Notes under the pieces: model-generated
Told to the model about the DNA's origin: nothing
The model's database searches: none
Seen by the model: only the letters and a program-made list of their open reading frames with translations
Assembly: GCF_000472965.1 (NCBI RefSeq)
Contig: NZ_AXAU01000020.1
Coordinates: 1 to 64,000, forward strand
Length of the DNA stretch: 64,000 bases
Reading direction: 5' to 3'
From: Bradyrhizobium murdochi
GTDB taxonomy: Bacteria > Pseudomonadota > Alphaproteobacteria > Rhizobiales > Xanthobacteraceae
Made by a program: the position numbers and the translations under genes
Shown: piece by piece, positions 1 to 8,300 of the stretch
Layout of the letters: every line of letters begins with the position of its first letter
Position numbering within the stretch: position 1 is the first letter of the stretch

Positions 1-80
1 TCGCAGTTGCCATCGATTGCCACGTCGAGCTTCCGTTTGCCGGTATCGATCCCGGCACAGATTGTGGTACGCTTGGCCAT
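1..80 (-). CDS. IS110-family transposase, N-terminal fragment cut by window edge
   Basis: The reverse strand reads from an ATG at 80 into the edge and gives MAKRTTICAGIDTGKRKLDV. The acidic residue in 'GIDTGKRKLDV' is the first catalytic Asp region of the DEDD transposases of the IS110/IS1111 family. A good ribosome binding site (AAGGGAGG in the minus sense, about 90-98) precedes the ATG. Only about 26 codons are visible, so intactness cannot be judged. IS110 elements usually lack clear terminal inverted repeats, so the element border cannot be placed in 81-300. Confidence 0.75.
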   Translation of the reverse strand, partial: MAKRTTICAGIDTGKRKLDVAIDGNC

Positions 81-213
81 CTTCGTCGACCCTCCCTTGT
101 GATGCGAACCTAAAGTTCGTTCAACCATCCGGGTCCCGATGAAGTGCCGACTGCGATCTTGCTACGTAAGACAGCCCTCTAGGCTTCGGTGGGCATCGAT
201 CCGATCAATCGGC

Positions 214-245
214 GGCCCAGCCCGGGTGGCCACCCAGGCTGGGCC
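214..245. repeat. 32-bp near-perfect palindrome beside the IS110 fragment
   Basis: GGCCCAGCC is followed by GGGTGG/CCACCC and then GGCTGGGCC, so outer and inner arms both pair. No T-run follows on either strand, so a simple terminator is unlikely. It lies upstream of the IS110 transposase start and could belong to the element's non-coding end or be a chromosomal stem-loop used as target. The rest of 81-405 shows no gene. Confidence 0.6.
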
Positions 246-290
246 ATTCCTCACGGAACGATGCCAGTTTAATCCCTCGCGCTAATACAA

Positions 291-399
291 GGGTGGGCAA
301 AGGCGCATAGCGCCGTGCCCACCATCACACATGCAGAGATCGGGAATGGTGGGCACGCTTCGCTTAGCCCACCCTACGAAACTTTGCCCACCCTACGAA
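291..399. repeat. Palindromic intergenic repeat, family A copy 1
   Basis: The left arm GGGTGGGCAAAGGCGC and right arm TTGCCCACCCTACGAA bracket an inner inverted pair (GTGCCCACCAT and ATGGTGGGCAC). Closely related copies lie at 27683-27778 and 40416-40505. The right arm is duplicated here (ending at about 380 and 399), unlike the other two copies. It contains no credible ORF and looks like a REP/MITE-type element. Confidence 0.8.
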
Positions 400-405
400 C
401 TGCCA

Positions 406-597
406 CTAATGACGCAGTTGCGGCTTCATAATGGTCTGGCGAACTTCGGCGCCGCAATCGGCGCATTCATAGGTGAAGTCAATCTTGGCCTGGTTCCAAT
501 GCGGTTCGACGTCGCGCACATACATTGGAAGCCCGACACACCTCGGACAAAGGACGAAACCTGGCTCAATGCCATCATGATGAATATAGGCTGGCAT
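406..597 (-). CDS. Small zinc-ribbon protein, 63 aa, unknown function
   Basis: The product carries two CxxC pairs about 30 residues apart (CPRC near residue 17 and CADC near residue 46), a typical one-zinc ribbon. The chosen ATG at 597 is preceded by GGGGAG with a seven-base gap. A GTG at 612 would add five residues but has no binding site. The protein has no signal peptide or membrane segment. The C-terminal part (AEVRQTI) is consistent with a small conserved rhizobial protein. I cannot name a partner or function. Confidence 0.65.
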   Translation of the reverse strand: MPAYIHHDGIEPGFVLCPRCVGLPMYVRDVEPHWNQAKIDFTYECADCGAEVRQTIMKPQLRH

Positions 598-765
598 GTT
601 GGCTCTCCCCACGGCAGCAATTCACGAGTAGCCCATCACCCGAAGCGCAGCATACGCGCGTGCGGCTAAGCCGATCATCAACTCTCGCGAACACACGATG
701 AACGGCTGCATAATCCTGGCACGTGTTGCAGATTTGCACGGCAGTTCCCGTGCGGCAACAATGTG

Positions 766-915
766 TCAGCTCTTGTCGCGCGACAGTGGCTTGCCGAGCA
801 GGCGCTTCACGTGGAAGTCGAGCGTAATTGCCGGCAGAGAAGTCGAACTAGCGTACGCCGTCCTTGTGCAGGGCTGCCATGGTGCGCTCGATGATTAGCC
901 GGCCCGGCGAACAGC
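766..915 (-). pseudogene. Possible decayed acyltransferase-like C-terminus
   Basis: The minus strand reads 'RLIIERTMAALHKDGVR', an in-frame TAG, then 'FDFSAGNYA'. In another frame it continues 'LDFHVKRLLGKPLSRDKS' and a stop at 766. The 'FDFS-GNYA' piece recalls the C-terminal strand of CelD/BcsL-like GNAT proteins that accompany polysaccharide genes. One stop and one frame change would be needed to join the pieces. This is inference from a short match and may be chance. The remainder of 598-974 shows no gene. Confidence 0.22.
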
Positions 916-974
916 TCGACCATTTCGCTCTATACCGGCGGCGTTGCGGATCTCGGATGCGTCGATGAGCCGGC

Positions 975-2024
975 TCATGAGCCGATCTTCGACGCCTTGT
1001 AGGGCTGCGGCTCGAGGCCGAACGCGGCCAGCACGCTGCCGATCGCCACCGTGACGGGATGCATGGCAATGGTCCACTCACGCTCGGTGAAGGCCGCGTG
1101 CGTGGCATAGCCGAGCGAAAGCGGCAAGGCTGCCAGCAGTTTGGCCGTCAGCTTCGCCCGCAACCAGAATGTCGGCGTCGCCTTGCGCTGGACGTGATAA
1201 ATGATGGCCCCGATCTGCAGGCCCCGCATCGCCAGCCATTTCAGCCTGGTCCGGCTTTGCGGCACGGTCTCGCTGATCGCGGCGTCGGCCTCCCAATGAA
1301 ACCGCAAGCCGAGCCTTTCACAGCGATAGAAGAAATCGGTGTCTCCGCCGCCGAGAAAATTGAAACGGAGGTCGAATGCCGGCATGCCCAATCGATCAAG
1401 CACCGCGCGCCGGATCAGGCAATTGCCGCAGCCATGGATCGCCGGCACTGGACCTGAGGCGTCGTAGGCCGGTGCAAAAGCGGGATGGCGCCGCAGCCCA
1501 CGCTTCCGTTCGTCGTCGAATTCAGGAAATACCGGACCGCCGACGATGTCGGCGCCGGTCGCCTCCGCAGTTCCGACCATCCGCTCCAGCCAGCCCGGCG
1601 AAGCGATGTCGTCATCGTCGATCATCAGGAAGCTGGTTGCCAGCGGGAACATCTGCAGCGCCGTCTCGAAGGCGGCATTTATCGCATAGCAATTTCCCTG
1701 CCGCGGCTCGATCACGCACAGCCCCGAGAATTTCCCCGACGCGAGGTATTCGGCGGCAACCGGCACGCTCTCGCTCCTCGATGCATCGTTCTCCACCATC
1801 ACGACGGCGAAGCGGCGGCCGGTGCGCTGAACGGCAAGCGACTGCAGCGTCCGGCGCAGGGATTTGGGACGGCGAAAACAGGGGATACAAACCACCGTTT
1901 CGATTCCTGGATCGAGCGCCGGTGAAGCCGCCACCAGCGCACGCAGAGCCCTGACCGCCGGATCAGGCCCGCCCATCCTGATATCGCCGATCGAGCTCTC
2001 TGCCATGAAAGTCTGGTCGTTCAC
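975..2024 (-). CDS. Family 2 glycosyltransferase, 349 aa
   Basis: This is a GT-A fold transferase, probably of surface polysaccharide assembly. It shows the N-terminal nucleotide-sugar motif ('CIPCFRRPKSLRRTLQSL', about residues 46-63), an acidic DDDD metal-binding motif in 'MIDDDDIASPGW' near residue 136, and the later acidic pair in 'GGGDTDFFYRCERLG' near 227. The last 90 residues are basic and hydrophobic and may lie on the membrane. The start is uncertain: GTG at 2024 or ATG at 2006, neither with a strong binding site. It is divergent from galE, which supports a shared role in sugar polymer synthesis, but acceptor and sugar cannot be read from sequence. Confidence 0.85.
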   Translation of the reverse strand: MNDQTFMAESSIGDIRMGGPDPAVRALRALVAASPALDPGIETVVCIPCFRRPKSLRRTLQSLAVQRTGRRFAVVMVENDASRSESVPVAAEYLASGKFSGLCVIEPRQGNCYAINAAFETALQMFPLATSFLMIDDDDIASPGWLERMVGTAEATGADIVGGPVFPEFDDERKRGLRRHPAFAPAYDASGPVPAIHGCGNCLIRRAVLDRLGMPAFDLRFNFLGGGDTDFFYRCERLGLRFHWEADAAISETVPQSRTRLKWLAMRGLQIGAIIYHVQRKATPTFWLRAKLTAKLLAALPLSLGYATHAAFTEREWTIAMHPVTVAIGSVLAAFGLEPQPYKASKIGS

Positions 2025-2328
2025 GAATATGTCTCATCGTCCCGAAACGGGATTGTCGGATTAATTCCGGGACACTTCCGTCTCGATAAGGCCGCTCGCT
2101 CGGGGATTATCCCGTCCTTGCGGACGTAACGCGCACGGCGGTGCAAAAACCGATCCGGCAGAGAAATGTGACGCACCGAATTCCGGCGACGGTTAACGGA
2201 TGGGGTTAATCCGCGCATCTGGCTGGAGCCGCGCCGCCTGTTCTGGCGCTATTGACCACCAATCCGCGAGCGCTTTATCTGTTGCTGAACAGGAGCCGAT
2301 CGAGGGACATCGGCGGGACACAAAGCCG
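2025..2328. promoter_or_regulatory. Divergent intergenic region, glycosyltransferase / galE
   Basis: About 300 bases separate the two divergent starts. An upstream in-frame ATG at 2200 would extend GalE by 43 residues of low-complexity sequence ahead of the Rossmann motif, so I treat it as non-coding. No clear palindrome or consensus promoter is visible. Both promoters presumably lie here. Confidence 0.4.
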
Positions 2329-3339
2329 ATGAACAGCCGTCCAATCATTCTCGTCACCGGCGGTGCGGGCTATATCGGCTCGCATTGCTGCAGGGCGTTG
2401 GATCAGGCGGGCTACCAGCCCGTCGTCTACGACAATCTTTCGACCGGCCATCGCAGCTTTGCCGCGGGCACGCTGGTGGTCGGCGACATCGCCGACAAGG
2501 CGACTCTGGCGCGGACCTTTGCCGAGCATGACATCGCGGCGGTCATGCACTTCGCCGCGTCGAGCCTGGTCGGCGAATCCGTTGCCGATCCGCAGAAATA
2601 CTACGTCAATAATCTCGCCGGCACGCTGTCGCTGCTCGAGACCATGCGCGCGGCCGGCTGCAACCGCCTGGTGTTCTCATCGACTGGCGCGGTCTATGGC
2701 AACGCCGACAGCAAGGCGCTGCGCGAGGACTATCCCTGCGCGCCGATCAACCCCTACGGCGCCTCGAAATGGATGATCGAGCGCATGCTGGCGGATTATC
2801 GCACAGCCTATGGCTTCGGCTCGTTCGCACTGCGCTACTTCAACGCCGCTGGCGCCGACCCTGCCGGCAGTATCGGCGAACTGCGAGAGGTGGAAACCCA
2901 CCTCATCCCCCGCGCGATGATGGCGTTGCAGGGACACGTGACTGATTTCGCCCTGTTCGGTGACGATTACGACACGCCCGACGGGACGGCGATCCGCGAC
3001 TACATCCACGTGACCGATCTGGCGGCTGCCCACGTGCTTGCGCTCGAGCTTCTGCTGCAGGGGCATACCGGCGGCGCCTTCAATCTCGGCACCGGCAACG
3101 GCTTTTCGGTGCGCGAAATCCTCGCGGCGATCGCCGCCGAGACTGGCCGCGAAGTCCCGCATGTCGTCAAGCCCCGCCGACCAGGCGATCCGACCTATCT
3201 GGTCGCCGATCCCTCCGCCGCGCGCGCGACATTGAACTTCCGTCCCGCCCATTCGGATCTGGCCACGATCATCCGTACCGCCTGGGCGTGGCACAAGAAG
3301 GCTCACCCGCCGAAGACGGGTACGTCCGGTCGCGAGTGA
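2329..3339 (+). CDS. galE: UDP-glucose 4-epimerase
   Basis: The enzyme interconverts UDP-glucose and UDP-galactose using bound NAD and supplies galactosyl units for exopolysaccharide and LPS. The N-terminus carries the Rossmann glycine motif GGAGYIGSH (about residues 10-18). The catalytic serine region 'FSSTGAVYG' and the YxxxK pair in 'NPYGASKWM' are both present. The length of 336 aa is normal for the family. The ATG at 2329 is chosen because the glycine-rich motif then lies nine residues in, as usual. It sits divergent from a glycosyltransferase. Related epimerases cannot be excluded, but the full set of motifs fits GalE well. Confidence 0.92.
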   Translation: MNSRPIILVTGGAGYIGSHCCRALDQAGYQPVVYDNLSTGHRSFAAGTLVVGDIADKATLARTFAEHDIAAVMHFAASSLVGESVADPQKYYVNNLAGTLSLLETMRAAGCNRLVFSSTGAVYGNADSKALREDYPCAPINPYGASKWMIERMLADYRTAYGFGSFALRYFNAAGADPAGSIGELREVETHLIPRAMMALQGHVTDFALFGDDYDTPDGTAIRDYIHVTDLAAAHVLALELLLQGHTGGAFNLGTGNGFSVREILAAIAAETGREVPHVVKPRRPGDPTYLVADPSAARATLNFRPAHSDLATIIRTAWAWHKKAHPPKTGTSGRE

Positions 3340-3372
3340 CGCGGGCAACCTCGCAAGAGAGCTCTCAGCGGC

Positions 3373-3975
3373 CTACAGCGGTTTGATCTGCACCTTGCGG
3401 AATTTGATCACGCCAGAGCCGTACTGCAGCGCGAACGGGCCGCTGGCGTGTTTTGAGTCCTGAACATCAACGGTCTTCTGGCCGTTCAGCACGACGACGA
3501 GTTGCGAACCCTTGGCCGTGATTTCGTAGGTATTCCACTTGCCGCCAGCCTTCGGCATCGGGTCGACCTTGGCCACATCGACAATTGCGCCGGTGCCGTA
3601 GGTCGGGTCGGGCCGCTTGTCGAAGATGTTGACCTCGTAGCAGATCTTGGCGTCGATTTTGGCCGACTGGTCGCAGCGAATGAAAATTCCGCTGTTGGCA
3701 TCGTCGTCCGCCCAGAACTCGACCTTCATCTCGAAATCCTTGTAGGACTGCTTGCTGACGAGATACGAGGGATCCTTGCCCTCAGCGATCTTGTCTGCGA
3801 CCAGCGCGCCGTCCTTCATCGCCCAATTGGCTTTGCCGACCTCGGTCCAGTCGCCCATCTTGGTGCCGTCGACAAGTGTCACCCAGCCATCGCTCTGGCC
3901 GGACGCGACGCTGGAAAATTGAACGGCGGCCGCACCCATCAACAGGCCGGCCGTAAGTCTCGACAAACGCTTCAT
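3373..3975 (-). CDS. Secreted DUF1080 (3-keto-disaccharide hydrolase-like) protein
   Basis: A signal peptide (MKRLSRLTAGLLMGAAAVQF..., cut near 'ASG-QSD') leads into a single concanavalin-like DUF1080 domain of about 175 residues. Family features seen are 'GWVTLVDGTKMGDW', 'DFEMKVEFWADDDANSGIFIRC' and a final beta strand 'GVIKFRKVQIKPL'. Members bind or cleave glycans; some hydrolyse 3-keto-glucosides. The ATG at 3975 lies nine bases from GGGAGG; the ATG at 3981 is too close to it. The gene is convergent with galE and stands alone. Substrate is unknown. Confidence 0.8.
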   Translation of the reverse strand: MKRLSRLTAGLLMGAAAVQFSSVASGQSDGWVTLVDGTKMGDWTEVGKANWAMKDGALVADKIAEGKDPSYLVSKQSYKDFEMKVEFWADDDANSGIFIRCDQSAKIDAKICYEVNIFDKRPDPTYGTGAIVDVAKVDPMPKAGGKWNTYEITAKGSQLVVVLNGQKTVDVQDSKHASGPFALQYGSGVIKFRKVQIKPL

Positions 3976-4193
3976 GAACATAGCCCTCCCATGCTGCTCT
4001 TGGTTGGGCCGGCAACTTAGCATCACAAGGCCGGGCGGAAATCCGTTTTTCATGCTGCAGTTGCGTCATACGCATCGTGCGCATCGCAGCCGGCACGCAT
4101 GCATGTGCCCACCTTGTCCCACGAGAACGGGAGCGGCTAGCGTGAATGGACCACAGACATGAGCCTCGGCTCACGAGCCGATCGGAGGAATCC

Positions 4194-4661
4194 ATGAAGC
4201 TGACAAGCGGGTCTTGGCGATGCCTCGTGATACTGCTGGCGTTCATTGCAATGACGGGCATAACCGTTGCGGCGGAACTCAATCCGGCCGCGGTCGCTTA
4301 CAAACTGCCGGACCAGATTCCCTGGGGCCCGGTCAATGCGGCCGGCGCGCAAAGCGCCGTCGTGGTCGGCGATCCCGCAAAAGCCGGCTTCTACATGGTC
4401 TACAACAAGTGGACCAAGGGCAATCATTTCAGCCGTCCGCACTTCCATCCCAACGATCGCTACATTGTCGTGCTGCAGGGCACGTGGTGGGTCGGCACAG
4501 GGCCGAAATTCGATCCGGCCAACACGACGCCGATGCCGGCCGGCAGTTTCGTCACGCATTTTGGCAAGCAGGTGCATTGGGACGGCGCCAAGGATGTAGA
4601 TGCCGTGCTGCTGATCATGGGCGAAGGTCCGGCGACCTCGACGGCGGCAGAAGAGAGGTGA
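4194..4661 (+). CDS. Secreted cupin-like protein, 155 aa
   Basis: A signal peptide covers about residues 1-27 (ending 'GITVAA-ELNP'). The body contains 'SRPHFHPNDRYIVVLQGTWWVGTG' and a later 'GSFVTHFGKQVHWDG', matching the two conserved metal-binding boxes of single-domain cupins (H-x-H and a late H). It probably acts in the periplasm. The ATG at 4194 follows GGAGG by five bases, so the longer in-frame opening at 4146 is rejected. No operon partner is apparent. The ligand or reaction is unknown. Confidence 0.78.
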   Translation: MKLTSGSWRCLVILLAFIAMTGITVAAELNPAAVAYKLPDQIPWGPVNAAGAQSAVVVGDPAKAGFYMVYNKWTKGNHFSRPHFHPNDRYIVVLQGTWWVGTGPKFDPANTTPMPAGSFVTHFGKQVHWDGAKDVDAVLLIMGEGPATSTAAEER

Positions 4662-4749
4662 CCCCGGGCCTCGCCGGTCAATTCCCGCGGGCAACTATTT
4701 TTGATGCGTCGCGTTTTTATGTTCTCAACCAGCTTTAGGGATGTAGAAC

Positions 4750-4989
4750 ATGGTTGTTACCGCGCAGATCAAGGAACACATGGACGTCATCTCGTCGGAC
4801 AAGAAGACGGTCGGAAAAGTCGATCATCTGGAAGGAATCGACAAGATCAAGCTGACCAAGCAGAGCTCGCCTGATGGCGAGCATCACCACTTCATTCCGG
4901 TGTCATGGGTCGATCACGTCGATCAGCACGTGCATCTCAATAAATCGGGCGCGGATGTGACCGCGCACTGGCAGCACGGCCGGCAGTGA
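4750..4989 (+). CDS. DUF2171 protein, 79 aa
   Basis: A small soluble protein matching the DUF2171 pattern: 'IKEHMDVISSDKKTVGKVDHLEG' followed by 'KLTK' and 'HHFIPVSWVDHVDQHVHLNKS'. This is a PRC-barrel-like fold in which a short beta barrel carries a 'W-V-d' strand. Such genes are common as single stress-type genes in rhizobia. There is no signal peptide. It is separated from the cupin gene by 88 bases. Function is unknown. Confidence 0.8.
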   Translation: MVVTAQIKEHMDVISSDKKTVGKVDHLEGIDKIKLTKQSSPDGEHHHFIPVSWVDHVDQHVHLNKSGADVTAHWQHGRQ

Positions 4990-5049
4990 CCGGCTGACAC
5001 GCATTGCGCCGCGTGCGGATGTGGATATCATCTGATGACAGGAGATGGG

Positions 5050-5394
5050 ATGCATCCGGCGGCGCGATTGCAGTTCGAACGCTTGATCGGCGAGTATGCA
5101 CGCTGGCGGGCTGTTCCCGAAGCCGAGCGATCGCCGGCCCCGGCCTGGTGGTGGGGACCGGCGATGGAGCTGCGCAGCGCGCCGCAATCCCTGTCGGCGG
5201 AATGGTGTGCCGAGCTTGGCCTGCCCAACCAGGCGACATATGCCGCCGCGGCAGAACTCCTCCTCAAAGCCTTCGCGGGACAGACGACCCTGCCCTGGCC
5301 GGACGACTTTCCGCGCAAGGCTGACGCTCCCGACGCAAAGCTCGCGCGCGAGCTGCACCCGCAGCCGTCAGACGACAGTGCGTTCCAACCCTGA
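5050..5394 (+). CDS. Conserved-looking hypothetical protein, 114 aa
   Basis: I do not recognise a named family. The product is soluble and helical with tryptophan-rich stretches (APAWWWGPAMEL near residues 35-46; TLPWPDDFPRK near 81-91). The start is the ATG at 5050, which has GGAG five bases upstream; an ATG at 5035 would add five residues. The 3' end overlaps the end of the convergent sensor gene by 27 bases, so transcripts of the two genes are partly antisense. Codon use is like its neighbours, supporting a real gene. Confidence 0.6.
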   Translation: MHPAARLQFERLIGEYARWRAVPEAERSPAPAWWWGPAMELRSAPQSLSAEWCAELGLPNQATYAAAAELLLKAFAGQTTLPWPDDFPRKADAPDAKLARELHPQPSDDSAFQP

Positions 5395-8300
5395 CCCGGC
5401 TTCCGGCTGCAGCGGCGGCGAGGCGAGTCGCGGTTCGGCCCGAAGCAGATCAGCCATCTGCTTCCCAGGCAGCGGTTTTGAGAACAAGTAGCCTTGCATC
5501 TCGTCGCAGGCGTGATTGCGCAGGAACGCCTCCTGCTCGACAGTCTCGACACCCTCCGCAATGACGGTCATGCCAAGCGCCTTGCCCATGCTGATGATCG
5601 CCTGCGCAATCGCCTGGTCTTCGGAATCGACAGGCAGGTCGCGAATGAAAGAGCGGTCGATCTTGATGGTATCGATCGGGAACTGTTTCATTAGCGACAT
5701 CGACGAATAGCCGGTTCCGAAATCGTCGATCGCAAGGCGAATGCCGCGGCTCTGGATCGCGTCGAGCACCTTGATCGCGCGCGAGACATTCCGCATCACC
5801 ATGCTTTCGGTGACTTCAAGCTGCAGCAGCACCGGCGACATGCCGCTTGCCAACAGCGCCTCGTCGACATCGTGCAGCAGATGCGGATCGGCGAATTGTC
5901 GCGGCGACAGGTTGACCGCCATTGTCACCGGCCGCAGGCCACGGCGCTGCCAGGCCATGTTCTGCGCGCAGGCTTCCTTGAGCACCCAGCAGCCGATCGG
6001 AACGATCAGGCCGGTTTCTTCGGCGAGCGGGATGAATTGTCCGGGGGAGACGGTGCCGAATTCAGGGTGTACCCAGCGCAACAGCGCCTCGACGCCGGTG
6101 ATCTGGCCGCTCGCCATGTCGATCTTCGGCTGATAATGCAGCGAGAACTGGTCGCGCTCCAGCGCGCGGCGAAGCGCGCTCTCCAACGTCAACCGCTCGA
6201 TCGACTGCGTCTTGATTTCCCTGGTAAAGAAGCGGAAGCCGTTCTTGCCGTCCTCCTTGGCGAGATACATCGCCATGTCGGCGTTCTTGGTCAGCGTTTG
6301 CATGTCGGTGCCATCCGACGGATACATCGCGATCCCGATCGAGGCCGTGGTGTGGCATTCGTGACCGCTGAGCTGAAGCGGCTGGCCCAGTACGGAGAGA
6401 AGCTCGCCGGCTATGCGCTCCACCTCGTGACGCTCGGCCGCCTCCTCCAGAATGACCACGAACTCGTCGCCGCCGAGCCGCGCCACGACATCGCTTGAGC
6501 GCAGCGCGCGACGTAGCCTGTCGCCGATTTCCACCAGCAGCATGTCGCCGGCGTCATGCCCCAGCGAATCGTTGATGACCTTGAACCTATCGAGGTCGAT
6601 GAACAGCAGCGCAAACTCCCGCTGGTAGCGCGCAGCGGCGTCGATCGCGCGGCGCAGCATGCCGTTGAACATTTCGCGGTTCGGCAGGTTGGTCAGGCTG
6701 TCGTGCGACGCCAGGTACTCGATCCGCTCGTCCGCGCGGGTCTTCTCATCCGCGCGGTCGAAATTCTCCAGCGCAAAGGACACATTGTCGACGAGCCGTT
6801 GCAACAACTCAGCAAATTCGGGCGTGAACGTATCCTTCTCGCGCGACATGAACGACATCACTCCGACGGCTTTCCCATGCACCAGCAGGGGGAATGAAGC
6901 GCCGGAATTCGTATCATCAAGACGCGCGCTGTGATGAAACGCCTCGGTATTGGGATCCGCGAGGTAATCGTTGATGATGCAGGCCCGCTGCGAACGGATC
7001 GCCTGACCGCACAGCCCGCGCCCCTCCGGGTGCGCCTCATTGGCAGATAGCTTTGCCAGGCGCGCGCTGAGGGCAGTCGGACCGGCGGCAGCTACCACGT
7101 CGAGACAATCGCTGTCGGGCTTTCTCAACACGATGGAGGTCAAGGTGAACTTGCCGCCGTCGGCCGCGGCCTCGCACACCAGGTCGAACAGTTCCGCCCG
7201 CGACGTCGCGCGGATGATCGCCTCATTGGTCGCGCTCAGCGCCGCCAGCATGCGCGTCAGGCGCTCCTTCTGGATTTCTGTCCTCGCCTTGTCGTCGGCG
7301 CGGTCGAAATTCTCCAAAGCGAAAGATACGTTGTCGGCCAATCGCTGCAGCAGTTCCGAGAATTCGGGTGTGAAAGTGTCCTTATCCAAGGACATGTAAA
7401 TCATGACGCCAACCGGCTCGTCATGCACCAAGAGGGGAAAGGCGGCGCCCGACTGAGCGCCATAGCTTCCTACGACGGCTTGGAAGGCGGCAACGCGCTG
7501 GTCGCCAACATAATCATTGGTGATGCATGGACGCCTGGTTCGGAACGCCGTTCCGCTGAGCCCCCGTCCCTCGGGACGGGTTTCATCCGTCGACAACCTG
7601 ACGTGCCGCGTCGTCTCGGCTGCCGGGCCGGAGGCGGCCACGATCCTGAGAAGGTCGCTGTCCGGACTGGCCAGCGCGATGGTGGCCGACGTGAACCTGC
7701 CGCCGTCTGCCGCAGCTTCGCACACGAGATCAAAGAGCTCCGTGCGGGACTTGGCCCGCATAATGGCTTCGTTGGTCCTGCTCAAAGCAGCGAACATCCG
7801 CGTCAGGCGCTCTTTCTGACTTTCAGTCCTCGCCTTCTCGTCCGCACGGTCGAAATTTTCCAGCGCGAACGAAACGTTCTCCGTGAGCCGCTGCAGCAGT
7901 TCGGCAAATTCGGGCGTGAACGTGTCTTTCTCGGATGAGATGAAGAACATCACGCCGACGGGCTGACCGGAAACGAGCAGCGGAAATGCAGCGCCCGACA
8001 TAGCACCGTCGCTGTGAATGAACTGACGAAATGCCGATCCTCGCGGATCGGCCCGAAAGTCGTTTGCAATGCAAGCTCGCCTGGACCGGAACGCATTGCC
8101 GCAGAGACCGCGCCCTTCAGGCAGATCCGCGTTGGTCGAGACCTTGACCCGCCGCATGTTGTTTGCCGTCGGCCCTGCAACGGCCACCAGATCGATATCG
8201 TAGCTGTCGGGGCGGGCCAACAGGATACTGGTCGAGTTGAACCGTCCGCCGTTTGCGGCAGCTTCGCACACCAGCTCGAACAGCTCCGTGCGCGATGTTG

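Noticed and set aside
291..399. CRISPR-like appearance of repeated GCCCACCCTACGAA
   Set aside because: Only two adjacent copies of an arm occur, without regular spacers; the sequence is part of a palindromic dispersed repeat.
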